From NCBI GenBank assembly GCA_022495995.1, contig JAFEMH010000939.1, positions 496,001 through 560,000 on the forward strand: DNA of 64,000 nucleotides, in the 5' to 3' direction. The stretch comes from Adenophora triphylla var. japonica. Taxonomy: Eukaryota > Streptophyta > Magnoliopsida > Asterales > Campanulaceae. The notes beneath the pieces were generated by a model, which was not told the DNA's origin, ran no database searches, and worked only from the letters and a program-made list of their open reading frames with translations. This document shows positions 53,501 to 62,645 of the stretch, piece by piece (within the stretch, counting starts at the first letter, position 1; every line of letters starts with the position of its first letter). The position numbers and the translations under genes are program-made.

Positions 53501-56500
53501 TGAAACGTGACTTTGAAACCATTTAACATCTAGTTTTTTTTTATTATTTAGTTAATAAAGTAATTAAATTCATTAAAAAAACTAACCAAATTCGTTAAAA
53601 AACTAACATTTTCTTATAAAATCTATCATTTTAAATGAATTTTATAACAAATATAATGGATTTTGAAGTTCCATTAATTCTTTAACTATTTTTAGTTACA
53701 TTGCATTTTAAAAAACATATAAAAATAACTAAAAGTAACAAATAAATGGGAACCGTCAGAACCGTGGAACCGGAATCAAGAACTGGCGGTTAGAACCGTG
53801 AATCGGGAACCAGAATTACACGGTTCGAATATGGTTCCCTTTTCCACAGAACCGGGAACCGAAGGTTGAACCGGGAACCGTACCCGGATGAGCACGTCTA
53901 ACCTTGTTGATATTTTTGAACTTATATTTCAAACTTATGTTTAACGATTACAAAAGTCGTGCGTGATGTTGCCGACAATAATCCAAAGCGACCATTAACA
54001 TATTTAATTTCAGTCATTCAAATGGGCAATTCTAGAGGTACAAAAGAAGTTTACAAATAGATGGATACAAAATGAGGTGGCGATAGTTTATTGGTTTGCA
54101 TCGAATGTGGACCTGCCACACTCTAATTAAAAGCAGCAACACAATTATGCCACATCATTATGTAAACCAAAATTTTGACCTTTTTTTGTAACTTTAGTAT
54201 TACTCCCTTTAAATAACATTATACCATACATTTGATAATATAAAAATATTCTTAGATTTCTTAATTACATTTTGTTTTTCAAAAAAGATAAAAATTTATC
54301 AGACAATTAAGGCCACATTTTACTTCTCAAAAATGCTTTATCAGATAAATTCTAAAGTTATATTTGATATAAAATGTTACTCCTTCGTCCCTAATGAGTG
54401 TACTTGAGACATTCCAACCCTAAATGAGTGTCCCTTTTCAAGTGCGTTTAGGAACAGAGATTTTTAAGTGTTCATCAATATTTCGGTATCAAATATGTCT
54501 AACAAACAAGATGGATTTGGAGGCTTTGTTGAGATAATTAAGCAACAACAATTTAATATAAATGAGTGGAGTAAATTATGTACTCTTAGTACTTAGAGAT
54601 CAACTCTCTTGATGTGATTGACAAAAAATAAGTTTAATTAGAGGGATTTTGGGGGTTCTTAGGGGTAAGGATTCAAAAACGAATAGATATGGATGCTATT
54701 GAATCTCAGAGAAAATAAAACAGCACTTCCTAAAGTTAAAAGGGATAAGTGAGATATTGGTTTAAGGATCTATCAGTTAAAAGGTTTTTGGAACGCTAGC
54801 TCCTATTGTTGGTTTCTCTGGCTACATATATCATGTACTCCCTTTGTCCCTAAATGAATGTCCAAATTAAAGAATTTTTTTTTCCTAAAATGAATGTCAT
54901 TTTTGTAAAAAAAAAACTTTCCTTAAAACGCTTTGTTACCAAAAATATTTCGCTCTTCATTTTATTATCGTAAAACTACTTATTTAGAAAGTGGATAACA
55001 AGAATATTTATGCATCGTTGTCAAAATGTATAAAAAACACATATTTTCAGAGTGTCTCTTAAATTAATTTTGGACATTTATTTAAGGACGGAGGGAGTAT
55101 ATTTTTTGTTCATTTGAGCTGTGGTTAGAAAATTAAGATTTATGTATGCTTAATGGAATTTATATCAAGATCCGAGATGTACCTGGAATTTAGAGTTCAT
55201 GTTTCCTTGAGTTCAGTGCTGCCGATAGAGAGATTGTAAAGAGTTTGATTTGGGTTTACGGATCTAGATGGTAAATGTAATTGCCATCCTGCTTTGTAGG
55301 AAGAGAGTAGAGAATGACATGTTTATACAAAGTCGGCATTTTCTCATGTTATACTCAGACTGGCCGCGATTATAGTCCATTAGTTGATTGTGTGAGGAGA
55401 AGGGTCTTGGGGGGTGAGAAATTTATTCATCAAATTCTTAGAAAGATGCATGTCTACAGTTTTCTTGATTTTCAAAGATGGATAGCGAGTAGAACATATG
55501 ACCTGCTGTTTAGGAACATGGTGGAGATTTCAGAATCATGGTGATGTGCATTTTATACTCCCACAACAACAACAACAACAAAGCCTTAGTCCCAAAATAA
55601 TTTGGGGTCGGCTAACATGAATCCTCATATGTTATCGTGAAAAAAAATAAAAAAAATAAAATTATGTCGATTTTTTTTTTCAAATTTGCTCTTGAATCCT
55701 CATGTCGGCTAAATTTATGTCGATTTTTTTTTTCAAATTTGCTCTTGATGAAGAACAAATTTGATTTTTTTTTTCAAATTCGTGACGAAGGGAGTATTTT
55801 TTTGTCTCATTTTGCGTCTTTTTTGCTGTGCATGTATGTCAGCATACACTTGCTGTGCATGTATGTCAGCATACACGTCTCTAGTGTGTAAGGTCATTGG
55901 GGTATCTTGTTCAAACAATTAGAAAACTAATAAGTTGGTACATTAATAACTTGAGCTATTGCTGGGTTCATGCTAGAACTTGAGCTATGAACCATCAGGA
56001 GTCGAGACTAGGGGTGGCAAATATGTATATACCATGTGATTGTTAACATCTAAGGGGTTTGTAATTTCTAATACACGTGAAAAGGATAGTTACTTTTTGC
56101 CTTCAAGTATTTAATTAGAATAATTAAATTAACCTTAAATTATTGCTCAAAGTACCTTCGTAATAAAAATAAAAAAAGTGGGAAAATCATTTTTGGACGG
56201 AGGGAGTAACCATATTTATTAAAAGCGCGCCTAGGCTCCGGGCGCAGAGAGGCTCAGCTTTGGAGCCTGGATTGTGCTAGGCGAGGGATTAGGCGCGCCT
56301 AGGGCTGAAGCGCGAGCCTTGATGGTGTGCGCCTAGGCTCTGGGCACAATAATTGACCAACAATTAAATTGTAATTAAACCTGATACGCGACTAATGCTC
56401 TTCTCTGCCACGACTCTCTCATGTACACGTCTCATAACTCTGTATAAGAGTAGCGATCACTAGGAACTTCTTCAAACTAACAGCGACGACCTCCAGCGAC

Positions 56501-57037
56501 TTGGGAAGAACTCCGGCGATCTCCCTGATCACTTGATGTTATGTATACTATATTTTTAGTATAGTATACATACATTTATTTATGACATATAACGTATGTT
56601 TGTACTTGTTTTTTTTATGACTTATAACGTATGTTTGATTTACTACTTGCATTTGATTTATTGCTCATCTTGATGTTGTATGTATACTATATTTTTAGTA
56701 TTTTAAGGCATTTTTGCATCGTCACTCGGACGCGCGCCCGTCCGCCTTGCGCCTAGGCTCCGGGCACACCTTTTGTGCCTTGGTGCGCCTTGGGCCTTTA
56801 ATAACTATGGGAGTACCTGATTAGTGATTTTCTTAAATATAATATGGACTTCTCTTCCTCTCTCTCTCTCTCTCTCTCTGTCTCCTTTCTGTTCTCTCTC
56901 TCTTGTGGGTCTACAGACTCTTTCATGCACACAGGTACAAACGGAAACACATAAGTTATCCCTCTTTTTTGCAGGTATCTACAAATCCAAGTGCAGTTGG
57001 TGGTTGTAGCTGTAAAAGTTCATTCATGGTGAAGTAA
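50527..57037 (+). CDS. Iron-sulfur assembly protein, IscA-like 2, mitochondrial
   Basis: Four exons join exactly: 50527-50709, 52620-52744, 52859-52967 and 56975-57037, giving 159 residues; all introns are GT..AG. A-type (IscA/ISCA2) proteins act late in mitochondrial Fe-S assembly, helping to build [4Fe-4S] clusters on acceptor enzymes. Residues 1-50 are a Ser/Arg-rich presequence ([20 protein letters not shown]) typical of mitochondrial import. The fold begins at [14 protein letters not shown]. The three ligand cysteines are present: C85 in GGCSGFQY and C150/C152 in GGCSCKSS near the end. The CxC motif is alone in the last exon, 4 kb downstream. It resembles Arabidopsis At5g03905. Intron 1 is 1.9 kb; intron 3 holds a hAT element, Stowaways, a LINE tail and a GC-rich repeat. 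Confidence 0.93.
53316..53900. mobile_element. hAT-like element in intron 3 with exact 8-bp duplication (585 bp)
   Basis: Flanked by ACCTTGTT (53308-53315, 53901-53908). Ends TAGACATGCTCA and, inward from the right, TAGACGTGCTCA are 12-bp inverted repeats with one mismatch. The interior is packed with AACCGGGAACCG / CGGTTCCCGG motifs, like the TAGGG-type hAT elements at 7958 and 42199 in style but with different ends. Confidence 0.9.
54379..54480. mobile_element. Stowaway MITE fragment
   Basis: TTACTCCTTCGTCCCTAATG at 54379 and a second AACCCTAAATGAGTGTCCC block are the left arm of a Stowaway. No right end found. Confidence 0.45.
54838..55097. mobile_element. Stowaway MITE in intron 3 (260 bp)
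   Basis: CTCCCTTTGTCCCTAAATGA at the left, TATTTAAGGACGGAGGGAG at the right, TA at 54836-54837 and 55098-55099. Related to 27013-27366. Confidence 0.85.
55562..55625 (-). mobile_element. RTE-type LINE 3' tail
   Basis: ACAACAACAACAACAAAGCC then TTAGTCCCAAAATAATTTGG then GGTCGGCTAACATGAATC is the complement of the well-known 3' end of plant RTE LINEs, which finish in (TTG)n. Only the last 60 bp or so are present, as expected for 5'-truncated insertion. Confidence 0.65.
55660..55797. mobile_element. Rearranged short Stowaway MITE
   Basis: Two copies of TCAAATTTGCTCTTGA (55680 and 55735) and the right end GTGACGAAGGGAG plus TA (55796-55797). It resembles the 94-114 bp subfamily, with its left arm duplicated and the LINE tail alongside. 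Confidence 0.5.
56190..56207. mobile_element. Stowaway right-end fragment
   Basis: TTTTTGGACGGAGGGAGTA without a left partner. It lies immediately ahead of the GC-rich repeat at 56220. Confidence 0.5.
56222..56800. repeat. GCGCGCCTAGGCTCCGGGC-type dispersed element
   Basis: GC-rich ends: AAAAGCGCGCCTAGGCTCC at the left, GCGCCTAGGCTCCGGGCAC and GCGCCTTGGGCCTTTAATAA at the right, around a gene-like middle (about 56390-56540). A direct repeat of TTGATGTT.TGTATACTATAT (near 56535 and 56670) lies inside. Ends and target duplication could not be set with confidence. Confidence 0.45.
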
Positions 57038-57524
57038 GTATTTATACCTCTGATAACTGAACCAGTGGCAGGTACATTCTTTATACTTACAACCGCACGT
57101 CAGTTCGAAGACCATCTAAGATTAACGTCAAATTATTATGTATTTACGCGTGTAGTAAGCTTTATGTAACATTATAACTTTTGTTTAGATCTGAGATAGT
57201 TTAAGTGTACTACACATTCAAAATAAAAGCAGCATCCGTTGCGTTTTTGTAAGATGAACATCTCATTCTTTATTTAGTCCAAACATTGAATCGAGAAGAG
57301 TAAGGATGAATAAACTGGGCTGGGGGATGTTCTTTTATTGGTATTAGTTTGATTTGGGGTGTGTATGAACTTGTATAATTGATCTTTATATCTGGTTTGA
57401 TTGAGTTTCAGAATCTGTTTTTGAAATTGTACTCTAATTACTCTCAGTTTTAAAATTTTGACTCAATTGGGCGATACGCCCAATTGAGAAGGAAACTCGA
57501 AAATGTTTAATTAAGCAAATGAAA
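57038..57524. other. 3' flank of the Fe-S assembly gene
   Basis: Probable 3' UTR and intergenic DNA. No element recognised. Confidence 0.4.
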
Positions 57525-57890
57525 GGGTTTATTACAAAAAAACTCACAAATGGCATTTACAAAAAAAAATATGTAAGATGGGAAATTATAAAAAACTATT
57601 TTTTTTTTCTCTTTTTACAAAAAAACTTTTTTTTTTTTGGTTTTTTATTATCAGTTTTGTTCAAACGATAATTTCAGTTATCAGTTGTTTAAACAAGTGA
57701 TAATTTCAGTTATCAGTTGTAAACAAGTGATAACTGAAATTATCAGTTGTTTGAACAACTGATAACTGAAATTATCAATTGTTTGACCAAAATTGATAAA
57801 AAAAAAAATTGTAATTTCGAACTTATGTATTTTTTTTTTTGTAATTTCCAACTTTCTAAAGTAATTTTTTGTAAATGCCTCATGAAACTA
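57525..57890. mobile_element. TTATCAGTTG-palindrome MITE, copy 2
   Basis: Outer arms CAAATGGCATTTACAAAAAA (57548) and TTTTTTGTAAATGCCTCATG (57864) are inverted. The centre is a run of TTATCAGTTGTTTAAACA / TGTTTGAACAACTGATAA units on both strands, giving a long hairpin. Shares motifs with 49905-50310. Confidence 0.6.
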
Positions 57891-58130
57891 TTATTGTGGA
57901 TTGAAGAGAGTACTAAATGCAAATAGAAAAGAAATCAGTAATATGTAACTGTTGGATGTGGAGTCTTTTTTTTGTTATCAGTAAAACACCGAGGTTGAGT
58001 ATCAAATATGCATAAAGATATATCATTTGAATTGGTGAAAATACACGTATCATTTGTGTGTAATCTACTCCATATATGTTATATTAAACGTTTTTACGAT
58101 TATTACTACAATAAGTTGGTACATTATGGT

Positions 58131-58385
58131 ACTCCCCCCGTCCCAAAATGAATGATCACTGTCTATTTCGGACAAATTTAAGAAATTCAACTTTTTGTAA
58201 ATTTTAGTATCTAAGGTGTCACTTTTTTAAACTCTTAGTTTTGCAAGTATATACTGATAGATGATTTTTTTATTTTATTTTTTTGATAAAAAATTAAAGG
58301 ACAGTTTTTTGCAAAAATTTCATTCATTTTTGGAACAAACTTTTCCTTAAAAGAGACCACTCATTTTATTAAGAACCAACGAATA
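58131..58385. mobile_element. Worn Stowaway MITE
   Basis: Left end CTCCCCCCGTCCCAAAATGA after TA; the right arm is reduced to CACTCATTTTATTAAGAACC. The interior AGTTTTGCAAGTATA matches the copy at 27013-27366. Confidence 0.5.
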
Positions 58386-58393
58386 CACCCTTA

Positions 58394-58662
58394 GACCATC
58401 TCCAAGAGTGCGCCTACTCCAAATTTGGCGTGAAATCCCTCCTTCAACAGCTCCAACAGCGACGCCAACTCCAACGCTATTTTGGCGATGCCCTTTGATG
58501 CGCCAAATTTGGCACAGGTAATTCTTGCGCCATCCTATTTTTTTATTTTTATGTTTTGAATCATCTTCGCTTCACTAATTTGCGTCTCCTTACTGTTGCG
58601 GGGTCTAGAAGCCTTTTCTTATTTGTTTTTTTTTTGTGCCTGCGGTGGATGGATCTAGAAGG

Positions 58663-58694
<32 letters not shown>

Positions 58695-59384
58695 TCTCGA
58701 GGTGGATGGATTTAGAAGGTTTTTTTGTAAGAGTTGGTTTTGGGAGAAACTGGTTTCTCCCAAATATTATAAAAAGTCCTGTTTTATTTTAAAAATAGGT
58801 TCAATGACTGGTTCAAAAAGCCGAGCCAATTTGGTTTAAAATTCATGTACCGATTTTTTTAAGTTAAAAACAAGACTTTTTATAATATTTGGGGGAAACT
58901 AGTTTCCCCCAAAATTTTCTGTTTTTTTAATTACTAATTCCTCCTTCATCTCAAAATGAATAGTCAATTTTTTTTATTTGAGACGGAGATGGTATATATT
59001 TTTAATTTAATATTTATTATTTATATTATGGAATTTATTTATTTTTCATTTAAGCAAAATTATCTAATTTGTATTTTGAAGCATTTTATTTTAATTATCT
59101 ATTTTAATAATAAATTTTTATTTTAAATTTATTTATTTTTCTTTATTAATTGTCTTATTTAAGTTTTATAGCATACTATTTAATATAATGTAATTTGAAT
59201 AATATTAAATATGATTAATGAAAAATATTTTAATTAAATGAAATAATAAAAATATTCTGTAAAGATTCTTATTTGGTGCAAAATTTGAAGTAAGCTGTTG
59301 GAGATGGTGGAAGATGTTTGGTGCTGAAATTGCACAATTTTGATGTTTTGATGCAAAATTTAGAGTAAACTGTTGGAGATGGCC
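58394..59384. mobile_element. Tourist-like element with TTA duplication (991 bp)
   Basis: TTA at 58391-58393 and 59385-59387. Ends GACCATCTCCAAGAG and, inward from the right, AGGCCATCTCCAACAG. The copy at 58738-58914 and a poly-T run (about 58663-58693, between two GGTGGATGGAT.TAGAAGG repeats) lie inside, as does a worn 50-bp Stowaway at about 58943-58992. Confidence 0.7.
58738..58914. mobile_element. MITE with hairpin-bearing ends, copy 2
   Basis: Left TTTTGGGAGAAACTGGTTTC then TCCCAAATATTATAAAAAGT; right ACTTTTTATAATATTTGGGG then GAAACTAGTTTCCCCCAAAA. Each end is a palindrome and the two ends are inverted copies of each other over about 40 bp. Better preserved than copy 1 at 43838. Confidence 0.8.
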
Positions 59385-59387
59385 TTA

Positions 59388-60248
59388 GTCTTTCGCTGGA
59401 TGAATAGAATGTTCCTCTAGTTTTGAAACTCACATATAATGTCTGAACTTGGGTATCAATAATGTCATATACATCTCTTAACCTACAACAAAGATAAGTC
59501 CAATCTAAATCTTGAGAAGGGCGGATTCCACACTGCCTCAATCTGGCATTTAGAAAATTCTCCATCTGATAAGATTTTGTGTTTAGTGCTTGATATACAG
59601 AATCCGGGTCGACGCAAAAATGCCCACCATAAATCTCAAAATTCTCAAACCATCCTTTTAGCAGAAAGAACGATGATATACATTTGATTGTGAGAACAAG
59701 TGAGAATCGTCGTAATTACAAGATTAAAAAACAACAAACAAACATAGACTCTCAACGAAGGAGAGAAAACCACGACTCTCACAAAGGAGAGGAAACAACG
59801 GCTCTCACATATAGGAGAGAAATTTATTTATTATACTATAAAAAGAAAAAGAAAATAACAACAACACAATTTTTTGTAATCTCAAATTGTGTTGTTGATT
59901 ATTAAGTCGAGAACAAAGAAAAGGAAGAAGAAGAACCTAAATCTTCAAATGGCAGAGAGTCAAGTTCTATGTCAGGTCATTAAAAACCCTTTATTAACAT
60001 TCCTTTTTAAGGAACAAGAATACATTGTAGTGAAGTGTGTTCTTTATGGATCCGGAACATCTGTTATTAAAATCCCGCAACTTTCACGGCGTGAAAGTTG
60101 CGGGATCCAATCTATAGAGTTGATCGATTCGATAAAACTGATCAAAACATGTGTGATATCTATATTGTTTTGGCATGATTTAATCTCTGCACTAGATTTT
60201 ACAGCTATATGAAATTGTGATGTGGTCTTTTGAGGTTACCTCCAATAG
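59388..60248. other. Unassigned region with short frames
   Basis: A minus-strand frame ending near 59400 (starting MENFLNARLRQCGI at 59565) and a plus-strand 87-codon frame (59949-60212, starting MAESQVLCQVIKN) are uninterrupted but not recognisable. A TATACTATAAAAAG box (59836) and a CAACAACAC leader precede the second. Triplicated GACTCTCA..AGGAGAG motifs lie at 59745-59820. It may be the wreck of a larger mobile element. I cannot support a gene. Confidence 0.3.
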
Positions 60249-60253
60249 GCAGG

Positions 60254-60728
60254 TGATGTAAATAGGGTTGCAGCGGAATAATAAAAGGGATAGGCAAATA
60301 ATTGAATCAACAACTATTTGACCCAATTCGAATTGAATCAACAATTGAATTAGGGTTTGAAGAGGTAAACACCAAAAGATGAGAACCTTCACAAGGAATT
60401 CAAAGAACTCCAAAAAACAAGCTAAAAGCTTCAAGGTAAAAACCTTCAATTGCAAAGCAATTCACTTTAATTTAATTATCAAAACGTATCCTAAAACAAA
60501 CAATGAAAGAGAGTATTTATACTCTAAACAAAACCCTAAACTACTTGGAAAAGGAAAAGCAAAACAATCCTAATTAAAACACTTTAAAATAGGAAACAAA
60601 ATCAAATCGGAATTCCAAAGCCCGCTTGGAAAAGGAAAAGCAAAACAATCCTAATTAAAACACTTCAAAATAGGAAACAAAATCAAATCGAAAGACTTGC
60701 TTCTTTGAGGGATACATCAGATACATCA
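60254..60728 (-). repeat. 3' LTR of the non-autonomous element
   Basis: 475 bp, TG..CA ends. Nearly identical to 61679-62153, with changes such as AAATAGGG for AAATGGG and CTCCAAAAAA for CTCCAACAAA. Confidence 0.93.
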
Positions 60729-61665
60729 TACACCCCCACTTCAAAAGAATTCGTCTCCGAATTCTGGTCTTTAGAAAAAGAACATGATCTTGAAGTTTTT
60801 GACCCTCCTTTGCTGACCTTCCGCCTCGACCTCCCCTTGATCAACATCTGACATCTTTCATCCCAAATAAAGAGATATTTCGAATAAAGCAAATCTTTTC
60901 TCGTCCTTGGAAGAAAGAACAAAACGTGTCCATCCCATTGAAACAAGTATTTTGAATACATATGACGACGAAGCATAAATATATGCATGAAAATTTCCTC
61001 CGAAAACATAATACTATCATCCGTATCAATCCCATTATCTCTTGGCCGATCAACCTCCCCATCGTCCACATGAGTAATCATAATAAAGTCACCGACAAAA
61101 ATATCGCCCAATACAAAATTCGATTTTGCAACAAACCAATTACTTCGGATTTCATCATTCACCTTGGACTCAATAGGGGCATGAACAGGGGTTTATAATA
61201 AGGGAAGGAATATTATTATCACAAACCACGAATGTCCTCGTCCTTTGCACATAGATTTTCAACAATAGACTCCTCTTCAACAGGATCTTCTTGGGCGGGA
61301 ATTTCTTCAACGACAATGCGATTTTCTTCCTCCGGGCGCTTTAATTCAGGATATTTTCATTGTCAATCTTTGGATATCTGCGGTAAAGAAATCGACTTTC
61401 TTTGGAATAATATTTGGAATCCTCTCTATGTCGTTGACACCTCCTTCGTTCTGCATCTGCTTGAATATGATTTCCAAATTCTGAAAACTCCGAAAAACTT
61501 TGCTCATATATATCTGCTTTAAATCGTTCCATGTTCATCAAATCTAGATAATAAAGTTTCTGTTGTTGAGCAAACGTCAGAAAACTATTGAGTATACCCA
61601 TATATGGGGTTTGACCTCCATTGTTGTTCACCATCTTCTTCGGATCTTCCTTGGATCGTCCTTCG

Positions 61666-61677
61666 CTCTGATACCAA
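61666..61677 (-). other. tRNA-Met primer binding site
   Basis: GCTCTGATACCA on the + strand, which is TGGTATCAGAGC on the element's own strand. Fixes orientation and copia-like priming. Confidence 0.9.
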
Positions 61678-61678
61678 C

Positions 61679-62153
61679 TGATGTAAATGGGTTGCAGCGG
61701 AATAATAAAAGGGATAGGCAAATAATTGAATCAACAACTATTTGACCCAATTCGAATTGAATCAACAATTGAATTAGGGTTTGAAGAGGTAAACACCAAA
61801 AGATGAGAACCTTCACAAGGAATTCAAAGAACTCCAACAAACAAGCTAAAAGCTTCAAGGTAAAAATCTTCAATTGCAAAGCAATTCACTTTAATTTAAT
61901 TATCAAAACGTATCCTAAAACAAACAATGAAAGAGAGTATTTATACTCTAAACAAAACCCTAAACTACTTGGAAAAGGAAAAGCAAAACAATCCTAATTA
62001 AAACACTTTAAAATAGGAAACAAAATCAAATCGGAATTCCAAAGCCCGCTTGGAAAAGGAAAAGCAAAACAATCCTAATTAAAACACTTCAAAATAGGAA
62101 AAAAAAATCAAATCGAAAGGCTTGCTTCTTTGAGGAATACATCAGATACATCA
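61679..62153 (-). repeat. 5' LTR of the non-autonomous element
   Basis: 475 bp, TG..CA ends, next to the primer binding site. GAGAGTATTTATACTC near 61930 contains a possible TATA box read on either strand. Confidence 0.93.
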
Positions 62154-62158
62154 GCAGG

Positions 62159-62645
62159 TCATGTTGAAGCAGTTATCATAAATCGAAAATTAACTAGCCT
62201 ATTATTCAATATATAAATATCTTGGGCTACATACTCTTCTTATTTTTTATTTTATTTTTTTATAGAATATTATCAGGTTAAAAATGGACCTTTATTTAAA
62301 GACGGGGGGAGAATTTATTTTATATCTGTTGTGTGGTGTTGAATAATATTTCGTTGACATATTTGACCAAAAACTTGAATGGAAGACTTGGTCAATGACA
62401 ATGAATCGTGGAGATACCACCTCCACTACTAAGCTCTAGTTAGGAAAGGCAAAACATTCTATTTTTGGATATCTTTTTGCTACCTTGATGATCAAGGCTT
62501 GATCAATTGTTTCCTCTTCAAATGAACAAATACAATCTTATGATCACTACAATCCTAACCAGAAGTCTCGAGTTCGAAACATGGAAATGCAGCAACGTTA
62601 AACTTTGTTGTTGCGATTGTTTTGCCGTTTTCGTGGTTCAATTCG
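62159..62645. other. Intergenic between the LTR element and the CACTA end
   Basis: AT-rich, with a worn Stowaway right end (AAAGACGGGGGGAGA near 62298). No gene supported. Confidence 0.4.

Larger units (their letters stand above)
60254..62153 (-). mobile_element. Complete non-autonomous copia-type LTR retrotransposon
   Basis: Flanked by GCAGG on both sides (60249-60253, 62154-62158). The LTRs are 475 bp each (60254-60728, 61679-62153), start TGATGTA and end ACATCA, and differ at only about six positions. It reads on the minus strand: the primer site TGGTATCAGAGC (61666-61677) is two bases from the right (5') LTR, and a purine tract GAAGTGGGGGTGTA (60729-60742) precedes the left (3') LTR. The 950-bp inside has no protease, integrase or reverse transcriptase. 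It has a frame from 61632 (MVNNNGGQTPYMGIL) and another at 61162-60683, neither of a known family. It must depend on another element for transposition. Confidence 0.93.

Noticed and set aside
58556..58839. Two ORFs with long Phe runs
   Set aside because: Produced by the poly-T tract inside the Tourist-like element.
60683..61721. Functional gag-pol genes in the young LTR element
   Set aside because: The two frames are short, in different phases, and lack any protease, integrase or reverse-transcriptase motif.
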